A DNA stretch of 36,198 nucleotides, taken from Alphaproteobacteria bacterium. Lineage in GTDB: Bacteria; Pseudomonadota; Alphaproteobacteria; SP197. The translations under genes were made by a program, and so were the position numbers. Positions 7,543 to 15,743 of the stretch are shown here, in pieces. Each line of letters opens with the position of its first letter. Within the stretch, counting starts at the first letter, position 1. Location of the stretch: contig VGDP01000032.1 in NCBI GenBank assembly GCA_016869675.1, positions 1 through 36,198 on the forward strand, written 5' to 3'. The notes under the pieces were generated by a model. It saw only the letters and a program-made list of their open reading frames with translations. It made no database searches and was not told the origin of the DNA.

Positions 7543-8445
7543 CTACCAGTCCAGCTCGACCCACACGGGCTGGTGGTCGGAACCCCTGGCGTCCTGGTCG
7601 ATCCAGGCGTGGCGCACGGCGCTGATCAGGTCGGCCGTGGCGAAGATGTAGTCCAGCCGGCGCGGCGGTTCGCTCGAACGCCCTTCGCACGGGTACCAAG
7701 TCGCGCCGCAGTCCAAGGGGTGGCCGGCGACGGTCATGGTGTCGAACAGGAAATCCGGCGTCACCACGCGACCCTGCCGGGGGTCCGGCGGGCCGACCAC
7801 GGCGTCGTACTCCGGCGAGCCCGGCAATGAATTGAAGTCGCCCAGCGCAATCGCGGGCACCGGCATGGGCGGGATCGGCTCGCCGTTGTGCCAGTCCTCG
7901 TCCTGGTAGGGGTCCACGGGCAGGATCGTCCCCGACATGATGCCGCCCTCAAGCGGAGCGGCCGTCATGAAGGCACGCAGCGCCGCGATCTGCACTAGGC
8001 GCTCGCGCCCAAGCACATCGTCCAGGTGCACGTTGTAGACGCGCAGCGCCTTGCTGCCGATGGCGATGACGGTCTCGACCACGGCCGTCTGCATCGAGCC
8101 GTGCACGTGCACCGCGATCTTAGGCAGCGGCAGCGTTCGGCACGACAGGATCGGCGCCTTGGCCAGCGTCATATTGCCGAACTGGCGGCGCCGATGCTCG
8201 ACCGTGCCGTCGGGACGCACACGGCTCGCCTCCATGTCGAAGCCGGGCCCGTAGACCCAGTGGTACGTGGGCAGCAGCGCGGCCAGCGCCTTCGCCTGAT
8301 CGACATCGCCGCTGCGCCGCCAGTGCGCCTCGACCTCCTGGAAGGCGATGACGTCGGCGCCGTCGACCGCGCGCGCGATCCGCGCCAGGTCGAGCTTGCG
8401 GTCATTCCCCATGCCCCACTGCATGTTGTACGCGACGATCTTCAT
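7543..8445 (-). CDS. Endonuclease/exonuclease/phosphatase (EEP) family protein
   Basis: A 300-aa metal-dependent hydrolase of the DNase I-like EEP superfamily, which includes nucleases, sphingomyelinases and inositol phosphatases. Visible catalytic elements are N7 in AYNMQW, E37 in AFQEVEA, the GDFNS motif in the middle, and the terminal SDHQP with D290 and H291. The start at 8445 (MKIVAYNMQW) is chosen because the family begins right at this strand; the upstream extension of 39 codons is not family-like and reaches into intergenic DNA. No signal peptide is visible, so it should act in the cytoplasm. The substrate is unknown. Confidence 0.85.
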   Translation of the reverse strand: MKIVAYNMQWGMGNDRKLDLARIARAVDGADVIAFQEVEAHWRRSGDVDQAKALAALLPTYHWVYGPGFDMEASRVRPDGTVEHRRRQFGNMTLAKAPILSCRTLPLPKIAVHVHGSMQTAVVETVIAIGSKALRVYNVHLDDVLGRERLVQIAALRAFMTAAPLEGGIMSGTILPVDPYQDEDWHNGEPIPPMPVPAIALGDFNSLPGSPEYDAVVGPPDPRQGRVVTPDFLFDTMTVAGHPLDCGATWYPCEGRSSEPPRRLDYIFATADLISAVRHAWIDQDARGSDHQPVWVELDW

Positions 8446-8556
8446 GGTGTTCTCCACCGGACGCGCCGTAGCATCGGGCACCACCCGCGACCGCACAATG
8501 ACGCAATGGGGTCGGGGATCGACCTGATCGGTCCCCGCGCTAGGTTTTTGGATCGC

Positions 8557-8614
8557 GAGCAACTTTATCCGATCGGACGAAACCAGGGTGGTTCAGCCCG
8601 ATCGGATGTTGCTC
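8557..8614. repeat. Nested palindrome at the 3' end of aspS
   Basis: Arms GAGCAAC (8557-8563) and GTTGCTC (8608-8614) form the base. After a TTT bulge, ATCCGATCGG (8567-8576) pairs perfectly with CCGATCGGAT (8598-8607). The loop holds a further AACCA/TGGTT pair. On the minus strand the aspS stop codon TAG (8614-8616) runs straight into this structure. It has the TAGAGC...GCTC look of dispersed palindromic repeats seen in alphaproteobacteria and may double as a transcript end, although no U-tract follows. Confidence 0.75.
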
Positions 8615-10395
8615 TAGCCCGCCGGCCTGGGCGGCGGGGCGAGCCGGATATGCAGCTCCCTGAGTTGCTTCTCGGTCACCTCGGCCGGCGCGCCCATCAG
8701 CAGGTCCTGGGCCTGCTGGTTCATGGGGAACGCGATGACCTCGCGCAGGTTCGCCTGGTCGGCCAGGAACATGACGATGCGGTCGATGCCCGGCGCCAGC
8801 CCGCCGTGCGGCGGCGCGCCATACTGGAAGGCGCGGTAGAGCGCGCCGAAGCGCCGCTCCACGTCCTCGGCGGTGTAGCCGGCGATCTCGAACGCCTTGA
8901 CCATGGTGGCGGGCTGATGATTGCGGATCGCGCCCGAGGCCAGTTCGACGCCGTTGCACACGATGTCGTACTGGTGCGCCAGCACGTCGAGCGGGTCCTT
9001 GGTCGACAGCGCGTCCAGACCGCCCTGCGGCATCGAGAACGGGTTGTGGCTGAAGCCGATCGCCTTGGCGTCCTCGTCGTACTCGAACATCGGGTAGTCG
9101 ACGACCCAGCAGAAGCGGAACGCCTTGGCCTCGCGCAGGCCGAGCTCGTCGGCGACGCGCGTGCGGGCCAGCCCCGCCAGCCTCGCCGCCTTGGCCGGCT
9201 TGTCGCAAGCGAAGAACACGGCATCGCCCGCCTTGCAGCCGCTGGCCGCCTGGATCGCGGCCAGCCGGTCCTTGTCCAGGTTGTTGGCGATCGGTCCCTT
9301 GGCGCCGTCGGCGCCGAACACCACGTAGCCTAGCCCCGGCGCGCCCTCGCCGCGCGCCCATTCGTTCATCTTGTCGAAGAAGCTGCGCGGCCGGTCGGCG
9401 GCGCCGGGCGCCGGGATCGCCCGCACCACCGCGCCCTCGGCCACGGCGCGCGCGAAGATCTTGAAGTTCGACCCGGCGAAGGCCTCACTTACGTCGGAAA
9501 TAACGAAGGGGATGCGCAGGTCGGGCTTGTCGCTGCCGTACTTCAGCATCGATTCGGCGTACGGGATGCGCGGGAACGGCGGCGGCGTCACCGGCCAGTC
9601 GGTGAACTCGGTGAAAGTGCCGTGGATCACCGGCTCGATCGCCGCGAACACGTCGTCCTGCTCGACGAAGCTCATTTCCACGTCGAGCTGGTAGAACTCG
9701 CCGGGCGCACGGTCGGCGCGCGCGTCCTCGTCGCGGAAGCACGGCGCGATCTGGAAATAGCGATCGAAGCCCGACGCCATGAGCAACTGCTTGAACTGCT
9801 GGGGCGCCTGGGGCAGCGCGTAGAACTTGCCCGGATGCAGCCGCGCCGGCACCAAGAAGTCGCGCGCGCCCTCGGGGCTGGAGGCGGTCAGGATCGGCGT
9901 CTGGAACTCCATGAACCCGGCCGCGACCATGCGCCGGCGGATGCTGGCGATGACGTTCGAGCGCAGCACGATGTTGCGATGGAGCGCCTCGCGCCGCAGG
10001 TCGAGGAACCGGTAGCGCAGGCGCATGTCCTCGGGGTAGTCGGCGTCGACGGCGACCGGGAACGGCAGCGGCGCCGCCTCGGACAGCACGGCGACCGCGG
10101 CCACGCGGACCTCGACCTCGCCGGTCGCCAGGTCCTTGTTGACCGTCTCGGCCGAGCGGGCAACCACCGTGCCGGTCAAGGTCACCACGGTCTCGGAGCG
10201 CAAGGCGTCCATCGCCGCGAACGCCGGCTCGCTCGCCTCGACCACGCACTGGGTCAGGCCGTAATGGTCGCGCAGGTCGACGAACAGCAGGTTGCCGTGG
10301 TCGCGCTTGCGATGCACCCAGCCCGACAGGCGCGCGGGCGCTCCCACGTCGCCACGACGAAGCTCGCCGCAGGTGTGCGTGCGGTAGCGGTGCAT
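8614..10395 (-). CDS. aspS: Aspartyl-tRNA synthetase
   Basis: A 593-aa bacterial-type class IIb synthetase that charges tRNA-Asp. The OB-fold anticodon domain occupies about residues 1-105 ([20 protein letters not shown]). The class II motif 2 region contains [16 protein letters not shown], the GAD insertion lies in the middle, and motif 3 is [14 protein letters not shown] near the C-terminus. The start at 10395 ([12 protein letters not shown]) matches the family; a 16-codon extension upstream does not. His33 in RKRDHG is the residue class linked with non-discriminating AspRS in bacteria that make Asn-tRNA through GatCAB, so this enzyme may also charge tRNA-Asn (inference). It is divergent from rnd. 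Confidence 0.96.
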   Translation of the reverse strand: MHRYRTHTCGELRRGDVGAPARLSGWVHRKRDHGNLLFVDLRDHYGLTQCVVEASEPAFAAMDALRSETVVTLTGTVVARSAETVNKDLATGEVEVRVAAVAVLSEAAPLPFPVAVDADYPEDMRLRYRFLDLRREALHRNIVLRSNVIASIRRRMVAAGFMEFQTPILTASSPEGARDFLVPARLHPGKFYALPQAPQQFKQLLMASGFDRYFQIAPCFRDEDARADRAPGEFYQLDVEMSFVEQDDVFAAIEPVIHGTFTEFTDWPVTPPPFPRIPYAESMLKYGSDKPDLRIPFVISDVSEAFAGSNFKIFARAVAEGAVVRAIPAPGAADRPRSFFDKMNEWARGEGAPGLGYVVFGADGAKGPIANNLDKDRLAAIQAASGCKAGDAVFFACDKPAKAARLAGLARTRVADELGLREAKAFRFCWVVDYPMFEYDEDAKAIGFSHNPFSMPQGGLDALSTKDPLDVLAHQYDIVCNGVELASGAIRNHQPATMVKAFEIAGYTAEDVERRFGALYRAFQYGAPPHGGLAPGIDRIVMFLADQANLREVIAFPMNQQAQDLLMGAPAEVTEKQLRELHIRLAPPPRPAG

Positions 10396-10430
10396 GCTTG
10401 GGACCTCGGATGGGGCCGTTAAGGCCGCGC

Positions 10431-10459
10431 AACAGGGCAGCATTTGTCCGCTTTGTCAA
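10431..10459 (-). promoter_or_regulatory. Possible aspS promoter
   Basis: On the minus strand a perfect TTGACA lies at 10459-10454. A 17-base spacer leads to CCTGTT at 10436-10431, a poor -10 element. It lies 36 bases upstream of the aspS start codon. The -35 match is strong but the -10 is weak, so this is tentative. Confidence 0.3.
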
Positions 10460-10514
10460 GGGCTTGGCCTGCGGGGTACCGCGCGCGGGCGGCCGATGCT
10501 AGAACGGCCGCGCC

Positions 10515-11774
10515 ATGGCCAGACCCGACGCCCACGTCCTGACCGCCGCCGCCGATGTCGCCGCGCTCTGCGCGCGGCTCGCCACGGCACCGTTCGTCAC
10601 GGTCGACACCGAGTTCATGCGCGAGACGACCTACTGGCCCAAGCTGTGCCTGATCCAGATCGCCGGCCCCGACGAGGCGGTCGCCATCGACCTCATGGCC
10701 CCGGGCATGGACCTGGCCCCGTTTCACGCCCTGATGGCCGACGAGCGCGTGCTCAAGGTGTTCCATTCGGCGCGCCAGGACATCGAGATCATGGTCAACC
10801 TGACCGGGCGGGTACCGGCGCCCCTGTTCGACACCCAGGTCGCCGCCATGGTGTGCGGCTTCGGCGAGCAGGTCTCGTACGATACCCTGGTCGCCCGCCT
10901 TGTGCACGAGCACGTGGACAAGTCCTCGCGCTTCACCGACTGGTCGCACCGACCGCTCAGCGACCGGCAGATCACCTACGCCCTGGCGGACGTGACGCAC
11001 CTGCGCGGCGTCTACGCCAAGCTCGCCCAGCGCATCGAGGACAACGGCCGCGACGCCTGGCTGGCCGAGGAGATGGCGAACCTGACCAACGTCGGTTCGT
11101 ATACGACGCCGCCCGAGGACGCCTGGCTCAGGCTCAAGCCGCGCACCACCAACCGGCGCTTCCTCGCGGTGCTGCGCGAGGTCGCCGCGTTCCGCGAGCG
11201 CGAGGCGCGCACCCGCGATCTGCCGCGCAACCGCGTGGTGCGCGACGAAGCCCTGCTCGAGGTCGCCGCGCACCACCCCGCGACCACGGCCGAGCTCGCG
11301 CGCACGCGCAGGCTCAGCAAGGGCCTGGCCGAAGGCGTCATCGGTCAGGGGCTGCTGGCGGCGGTGGCGCGCGGGCTCGCGCTCGACGAGGGTGCGTTGC
11401 CCGAGTCGCCGCCGCGCCCGATCGGCGGCGGCGCGCCCGGCGCCCTGATCGACCTGCTCAAGGTCCTGCTCAAGCACTGCAGCGACAGCCACCACGTGGC
11501 GCAGCGTCTCATCGCGACCAGCGCCGAGCTTGACGCCCTGGCCTCGCGGCGCGGCACCGACGACCCGCTCCTTCGCGGCTGGCGTCGCGAGGTGTTCGGC
11601 GAGGCCGCGCTCGCGCTGATTGAGGGCCGGCTTGCGCTCGGCGCCGGCGGCCAGCAGATCGCCCTGATCCCGGTCGAAGGCGGCATCCCGCGCCCCGAAC
11701 CCGCGCTTAAGCGACTGTCGCGCCGCCGTCGCCGCAAGACCGGTTCGAACCAACCCGGGCCCGTCGAGCCATGA
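10515..11774 (+). CDS. rnd: Ribonuclease D
   Basis: A 419-aa 3'-to-5' exoribonuclease that trims tRNA 3' ends and other stable RNAs. The DEDD-y catalytic set is visible: D31 and E33 in VDTEFMRE, D89 in SARQDIEI, and Y155/D159 in YALAD. An HRDC domain follows from about 205 to 290 (NRRFLAVLREVAAFREREA, then LLEVAAHHPATTAEL), with a second HRDC-like region near the C-terminus, the usual RNase D architecture. It is divergent from aspS, a neighbourhood often seen in alphaproteobacteria. Its stop overlaps the ATG of the acetyltransferase gene by four bases. Confidence 0.94.
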   Translation: MARPDAHVLTAAADVAALCARLATAPFVTVDTEFMRETTYWPKLCLIQIAGPDEAVAIDLMAPGMDLAPFHALMADERVLKVFHSARQDIEIMVNLTGRVPAPLFDTQVAAMVCGFGEQVSYDTLVARLVHEHVDKSSRFTDWSHRPLSDRQITYALADVTHLRGVYAKLAQRIEDNGRDAWLAEEMANLTNVGSYTTPPEDAWLRLKPRTTNRRFLAVLREVAAFREREARTRDLPRNRVVRDEALLEVAAHHPATTAELARTRRLSKGLAEGVIGQGLLAAVARGLALDEGALPESPPRPIGGGAPGALIDLLKVLLKHCSDSHHVAQRLIATSAELDALASRRGTDDPLLRGWRREVFGEAALALIEGRLALGAGGQQIALIPVEGGIPRPEPALKRLSRRRRRKTGSNQPGPVEP

Positions 11775-12478
11775 GCCCACGCGCCAACGACCTCGGCCAG
11801 CCCATCGGCGATGCCGTCCCCGGTTGGACGCCCCGCCCGGAACCGCCGCGCACGGCCATGATCGGCCGTGCGTGCGGCATCGTCCCGCTGGACCCCACCG
11901 CCCACGGCGCTGACCTCCACCGCGCCTTCGCCGAGGATCGCGACGGCCGCGACTGGACCTACCTGGCCTACGGCCCGTTCGCCGACGAAGCCACGTTCAT
12001 GGCGTGGCTCGGCCCCATGGCGCGCTCCGAGGATCCGCTGTTCCACACGATCCTCGACGCCGCGGGCCGCGCCGTCGGCCTGGCCAGCTATCTGCGCATC
12101 GACCCGGCGGGCGGCGTCATCGAGGTGGGCCATATTCACTACGCGCCCGCCATGCAGCGCACCATCGCCGCGACCGAGGCCATGGCCCTGATGATGCGCC
12201 GGGCGTTCGACGAACTCCGCTACCGGCGTTACGAGTGGAAGTGCGACGTCCTGAACGCGCCGTCGCGTCGCGCCGCCGAACGACTCGGGTTCACCTACGA
12301 GGGGATCTTCCGGCAGGCGACGCTGTACAAGGGGCGCAACCGTGACACCGCCTGGTACGCCATCGTCGACAAGGACTGGCCGCGCCTGCGCGCGGCGTAT
12401 GATCGCTGGCTGGCGCCGGACAACTTCGACGCGCAGGGCCACCAGCGCATTGGCCTCGGCGCCCTGACGCGGGGGTGA
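11771..12478 (+). CDS. GNAT-family N-acetyltransferase (RimJ/RimL type)
   Basis: A 235-aa GNAT protein of the RimL/RimJ-like subgroup. The core runs from about residue 35 (GIVPLDPTAHGADLHRAF) to 210. It includes the acetyl-CoA side segment in the middle and the C-terminal signature AERLGFTYEGIFRQATLYKGRNRDTAWYAI, split here between strand 6 and helix 4. The target (protein N-terminus, amino acid or antibiotic) cannot be told. It overlaps the rnd stop by four bases (ATGA), and its own TGA overlaps the GTG of alkA (GTGA), so rnd, this gene and alkA form a coupled trio. Confidence 0.88.
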   Translation: MSPRANDLGQPIGDAVPGWTPRPEPPRTAMIGRACGIVPLDPTAHGADLHRAFAEDRDGRDWTYLAYGPFADEATFMAWLGPMARSEDPLFHTILDAAGRAVGLASYLRIDPAGGVIEVGHIHYAPAMQRTIAATEAMALMMRRAFDELRYRRYEWKCDVLNAPSRRAAERLGFTYEGIFRQATLYKGRNRDTAWYAIVDKDWPRLRAAYDRWLAPDNFDAQGHQRIGLGALTRG

Positions 12479-13437
12479 CCGCCCCGCTCCGCCTGGGCTA
12501 CCAGCCGCCGTTCGGCTGGGCCGCGATCCTCGGCTTCCTCGGACCCCGCGCCATCGCCGGCGTCGAGCGGGTCGACGGCGCCGTCTACAGCCGATGCTTC
12601 CGTCATCGGGGCGAGCAGTGCCGCATCGCGGTGCGCGACGATCCCCGCGCGCATCGTCTGGTGGTCGAGGTCGAGGGCACGGCCGACCGGCGGGCGATCG
12701 CCCGACGCCTGCGCCGCGCGTTCGACCTGGATGCCGATCCGCGCGCCATTGGCACCGTGCTTCGCATCGATCCGCTTCTGGCACCGCTGGTCGCGGCGCG
12801 GCCGGGCTTGCGCGTGCCCGGCTGCCTCGACCCTTTCGAGCTGGCCGTGCGCGCGGTGCTGGGTCAGCAGATCAGCGTCGTTGGCGCCCGCACGATCGCC
12901 GGGCGTATCGCGGCGCGCTGGGGCACCGCCCTGCCCGGCTCCGACTTGCGCTTGTTTCCCGACGCGGTCGACTTGGCCGGAGCGGACCTGACCACGGTCG
13001 GGGTCATGCCCGCCCGGGCGCGCACGCTGACGACCCTATCCCGGGTCGTGGCCGACAGCCCCGGCTTCTTCGACCGCGCGTCGCGGGCCGTGCGCGCCGA
13101 TCTCATGGCCCTGCGGGGCATCGGGCCGTGGACGGCGCAGTACGTCGGCTTGCGCGCGCTCGGCGATCGCGATGCGTTTCCGGAATCGGACCTGGGGCTG
13201 CTCAAGGCCGCGGCGGAAGGTGCTTCGCGCCCCACGCCCAAGGCGTTGGCCCGCCGCGCCGAGGCCTGGCGGCCCTACCGCGCCTACGCCGCGCTCCACT
13301 TGTGGAACGCTGATAGCTGGAGCGGAAGTACGTCGGAGATTCCCTGCCTGTCATCCCCGGGCCGGCCGCAGGCCGGAACCGGGGATCCAGAACGGCATGC
13401 CCGGATCGCGGCCCTGGGTTCCCGGTTCGCCGCATGA
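12475..13437 (+). CDS. alkA: DNA-3-methyladenine glycosylase II, with repeat-derived tail
   Basis: A base-excision-repair glycosylase that removes alkylated purines. The N-terminal AlkA domain leads to the helix-hairpin-helix MALRGIGPWTAQYVGLRAL (211-229) and the catalytic aspartate D239 in FPESDLGLL. The family fold ends near residue 277 (YAALHLW). The last 40 or so residues, after about base 13310, are not AlkA-like. They are read out of a palindromic repeat at 13348-13457, whose loop supplies the TGA stop. The gene begins at a GTG overlapping the acetyltransferase stop. The core looks complete, so activity is likely kept. Confidence 0.9.
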   Translation: MTAPLRLGYQPPFGWAAILGFLGPRAIAGVERVDGAVYSRCFRHRGEQCRIAVRDDPRAHRLVVEVEGTADRRAIARRLRRAFDLDADPRAIGTVLRIDPLLAPLVAARPGLRVPGCLDPFELAVRAVLGQQISVVGARTIAGRIAARWGTALPGSDLRLFPDAVDLAGADLTTVGVMPARARTLTTLSRVVADSPGFFDRASRAVRADLMALRGIGPWTAQYVGLRALGDRDAFPESDLGLLKAAAEGASRPTPKALARRAEAWRPYRAYAALHLWNADSWSGSTSEIPCLSSPGRPQAGTGDPERHARIAALGSRFAA

Positions 13438-13457
13438 GCGGCGCCCGGGAACGACAG
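13348..13457. repeat. 110-bp mosaic palindromic repeat over the alkA 3' end
   Basis: The outer ends are CTGTC (13348-13352) and GACAG (13453-13457). Inside are two hairpins. The first has ATCCCCGG (13353-13360) pairing with CCGGGGAT (13379-13386), with an inner CCGGCC/GGCCGG pair around a GCA loop. The second has GTTCCCGG (13418-13425) pairing with CCGGGAAC (13445-13452), with inner GCCGC/GCGGC around an ATGA loop. The two-hairpin plan with GTCATCCCCGG ends is that of dispersed alphaproteobacterial repeat elements. It lies between convergent alkA and hda and may terminate both. Confidence 0.8.
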
Positions 13458-13492
13458 TTAGTAGTGGAGGCTACGGCCCCACAGAGACGGCG

Positions 13493-14146
13493 CTAGCCGC
13501 CGGGCGCGTCGAGCACCTTGCGCGCCAGAGGCACGGTCACGGCGCGCCGCTCGGCCAGCGCGGCGCGGTCGAGCGCGTCCACCAGCGCGCGCGCGGCGTC
13601 GAAGCTGCGCTCCATGCGCGCCACGGCGTACTGGATGACCCCATCCGCGATGGCGAGCTGCCGGTCGCGGAACTGCTTGGCCAGCACCGCGCCCAGCAGG
13701 GCGTCATCCGGCGGTTCGATCGCGACCGCCGGTGCCGCGACTAGGCGCGAGCGCAGGTCGGGCAAGGCGATGGACCAGCGCGCCGGCGGCTGCTGCGCCG
13801 TGATCAGCAGGGTCGTGCGGTGCGCCGCGACCAGGTTGTAGAGGTGAAACAAGGCCGCCTCGTCGACGCGCCGGTCCGCGTCCTCGAGCATTACGGGCGC
13901 CGTGGCGGCGCGGTCGGGCGCCTGCCCCGCCACGAACGGCCGGGCACCGCTGCGGTCGCGCCAGACGTTCGCGAGATGGCTCTTGCCGGCGCCGCGCGGC
14001 CCGTGGATCACCAGGGTGGGGGTGGGCCAAGCCGGCCAGCGGTCGATCCACGCCACGGCGGCCGCGTTGCACGGCGCAACCAGGAAGTCCTCGGCACCCA
14101 GGGCCGGGCGATGGCCGAGGTCAAGCACGAACTGGGAGCCGCTCAC
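13493..14146 (-). CDS. hda: HdaA-type DnaA inactivator / DnaA-like ATPase
   Basis: A 217-aa short AAA+ protein of the Hda/DnaA-like family, which with the DNA-loaded sliding clamp stimulates ATP hydrolysis on DnaA and so prevents re-initiation. The N-terminal QFVLDL at 5-10 fits a beta-clamp-binding peptide. The Walker A is GPRGAGKS at 49-56. A Walker B-like VMLEDADR follows, and a DnaA domain III lid region continues to the end. There is no DnaA DNA-binding domain IV, which fits Hda. It is the last gene of the DUF2066-pgsA-AI-2E-hda operon; its ATG overlaps the permease stop by four bases. Confidence 0.9.
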   Translation of the reverse strand: MSGSQFVLDLGHRPALGAEDFLVAPCNAAAVAWIDRWPAWPTPTLVIHGPRGAGKSHLANVWRDRSGARPFVAGQAPDRAATAPVMLEDADRRVDEAALFHLYNLVAAHRTTLLITAQQPPARWSIALPDLRSRLVAAPAVAIEPPDDALLGAVLAKQFRDRQLAIADGVIQYAVARMERSFDAARALVDALDRAALAERRAVTVPLARKVLDAPGG

Positions 14147-15213
14147 GGCGCCTCCGAGTCCTCGCCCCGGTAGAGCCGGCTCGCCAAGTACTTGTCAACG
14201 AAAAAGCGCACCATGACGCCGATCACGGCGGCTGTCGGCACAGCGATCAGCAGGCCGACGAAACCGAACAGCGCACCGCCCGCCAGCAGCGCGAACATGA
14301 CCCAGACCGCGTGCAGCCCGACCCGATCGCCGACCAGCTTGGGTGTCAGCACGTTGCCCTCCGCCGCCTGGCCGGCGAAGAACACGGCGGCGACGGCGAC
14401 GATGCGCCACGTCTCGTCAAACTGCAGCAGCGCGAGCCCGACCGAGACGATCAGGCCGCCGATCGAGCCGACGAACGGCACGAACGAGATCAGCCCCGCG
14501 GCGATCCCGACCACCAACCCGAACTGCAGCCCCACGAGGCTGAGCCCGATGCCGTAGAACGCCGCCAGGATCAGGCACACGCTCGCCTGGCCGCGGGCGA
14601 AGCCCGACAGCGTGCGGTCGATCAGGCGGAGCTGTGTGCGGATCTCGGCCGCGTGGTCGCGCGGCAGATAGCCGTCGAGCCGCGTGGTCAGGCGGTTCAA
14701 GTCGCGCAGCAGGTAGAACGACACCACCGGTGTGATTACCACGAGCGACAGCAGGTTCAGCACCGCCTGGCCTGAGCGTAGCACGCCGCCCAGCGCGTCG
14801 AGCAGCCACGCCAGCAGCTTGCCGCCAGCCCCGCCCAGCGCGTTGCGGACCCGGTCCAGGTCCGCCGGGCTCAGCACCGCGCGCAGGGATTCGCTCCAGC
14901 GCATCAGGTTGTCGCGCGCCAGGTCGATGTAGCCGGGCAGGTTGCGCGCCAGGCTCTCGATCTGCTGGATCAGGAGCGGCACCAGGACCATGAGCCCGAG
15001 CACGACCACGAGGCAGAACCCGACCGTCAGCAGCGTGGTGGCCAGCGTGCGCGACAGGCCCCAGCGCTCCAGCCGGTCGGCCGCGGGGTCGAGGAAGTAG
15101 GCCACCGCCATGCCGGCGACGAAGGGCAGCAGGATGTCGCGCAACAGCACCAGCAGCGTCACGAACACCGCCAGCGTGACAACCCAGAAGGCGATCTGGG
15201 CACGCGCCGTCAC
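14143..15213 (-). CDS. AI-2E/PerM-family membrane transporter
   Basis: A 356-aa protein of the AI-2E exporter (PerM/YdgG) family. It has paired N-terminal membrane helices, a long amphipathic middle region (about 75-150, rich in Leu and Arg: RDNLMRWSESLRAVLS), then a cluster of helices including the conserved FVPFVGSIGGLIVSVGLALL and a final GLLIAVPTAAVIGVMVRFF. Family members export varied substrates, including Na+/H+ and signalling molecules; the cargo here is unknown. It overlaps pgsA-like upstream and hda downstream by four bases each, so it is tightly co-translated. Confidence 0.9.
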   Translation of the reverse strand: MTARAQIAFWVVTLAVFVTLLVLLRDILLPFVAGMAVAYFLDPAADRLERWGLSRTLATTLLTVGFCLVVVLGLMVLVPLLIQQIESLARNLPGYIDLARDNLMRWSESLRAVLSPADLDRVRNALGGAGGKLLAWLLDALGGVLRSGQAVLNLLSLVVITPVVSFYLLRDLNRLTTRLDGYLPRDHAAEIRTQLRLIDRTLSGFARGQASVCLILAAFYGIGLSLVGLQFGLVVGIAAGLISFVPFVGSIGGLIVSVGLALLQFDETWRIVAVAAVFFAGQAAEGNVLTPKLVGDRVGLHAVWVMFALLAGGALFGFVGLLIAVPTAAVIGVMVRFFVDKYLASRLYRGEDSEAP

Positions 15214-15743
15214 GGCCGCCGTCCCATGCGCGCCACACGCAGGCCGTAGCCCACACCGGATGCAAGCGTGGTCGCCGCGACCAGCCAGACCCCGGCGGCG
15301 ACCCAGCGCCCGCCCTCCAGGCCCAGGCCAAGCGACGCCAAGACCGCCACCACCAGCCCGACCTGCACCGCCGTGTTCAGCTTGCTGATCGGCAGCGGCC
15401 GCGCGGGCCCCCGCCCCGGCTTGGCGTACATGATCGCCGCACCTCCCAGGATCAGGATATCACGAGCCAGGACCAGGCCAATCAGCCACCAGGGCAACGC
15501 CTCGCGCACGCCCAGTGCGACGTAGACGCCGACCAGCAGCATCTTGTCCGCGACCGGGTCGATCAGGCTGCCCAGGCGCGTGACTCCGCCGAGCGACCGC
15601 GCAAGGGCGCCATCGAGCGCATCGCTCAACCCCGCCGCGAGGACGACGAAGAACGCAGCGCGGTCGTGCTCGGCGATGATCAGCCAGACCGCGACCGGCG
15701 TCGCGCCGAGCCTGGCCAGGCTGATCAGGTTGGGCAGGATCAC
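15210..15743 (-). CDS. CDP-alcohol phosphatidyltransferase
   Basis: A 177-aa integral membrane enzyme of the phospholipid-synthesis CDP-alcohol phosphotransferase family. The full D-x2-D-G-x2-A-R-x8-G-x3-D-x3-D signature is present from D41 to D66 (SDALDGALARSLGG, then LIDPVADK). It begins [16 protein letters not shown], as PgsA and cardiolipin-synthase-like members do. Hydrophobic segments follow the active site. Phosphatidylglycerophosphate synthesis is the likeliest role, but a paralogue cannot be excluded, so no symbol is given. Its start codon overlaps the DUF2066 stop, and its stop overlaps the AI-2E start. Confidence 0.9.
   Translation of the reverse strand: MILPNLISLARLGATPVAVWLIIAEHDRAAFFVVLAAGLSDALDGALARSLGGVTRLGSLIDPVADKMLLVGVYVALGVREALPWWLIGLVLARDILILGGAAIMYAKPGRGPARPLPISKLNTAVQVGLVVAVLASLGLGLEGGRWVAAGVWLVAATTLASGVGYGLRVARMGRRP

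Noticed and set aside
11735-11760. GGTTCGAACC near the rnd stop as a possible tRNA T-arm.
   Set aside because: No acceptor, anticodon or D-arm pairs with it, and it lies inside the rnd coding sequence.
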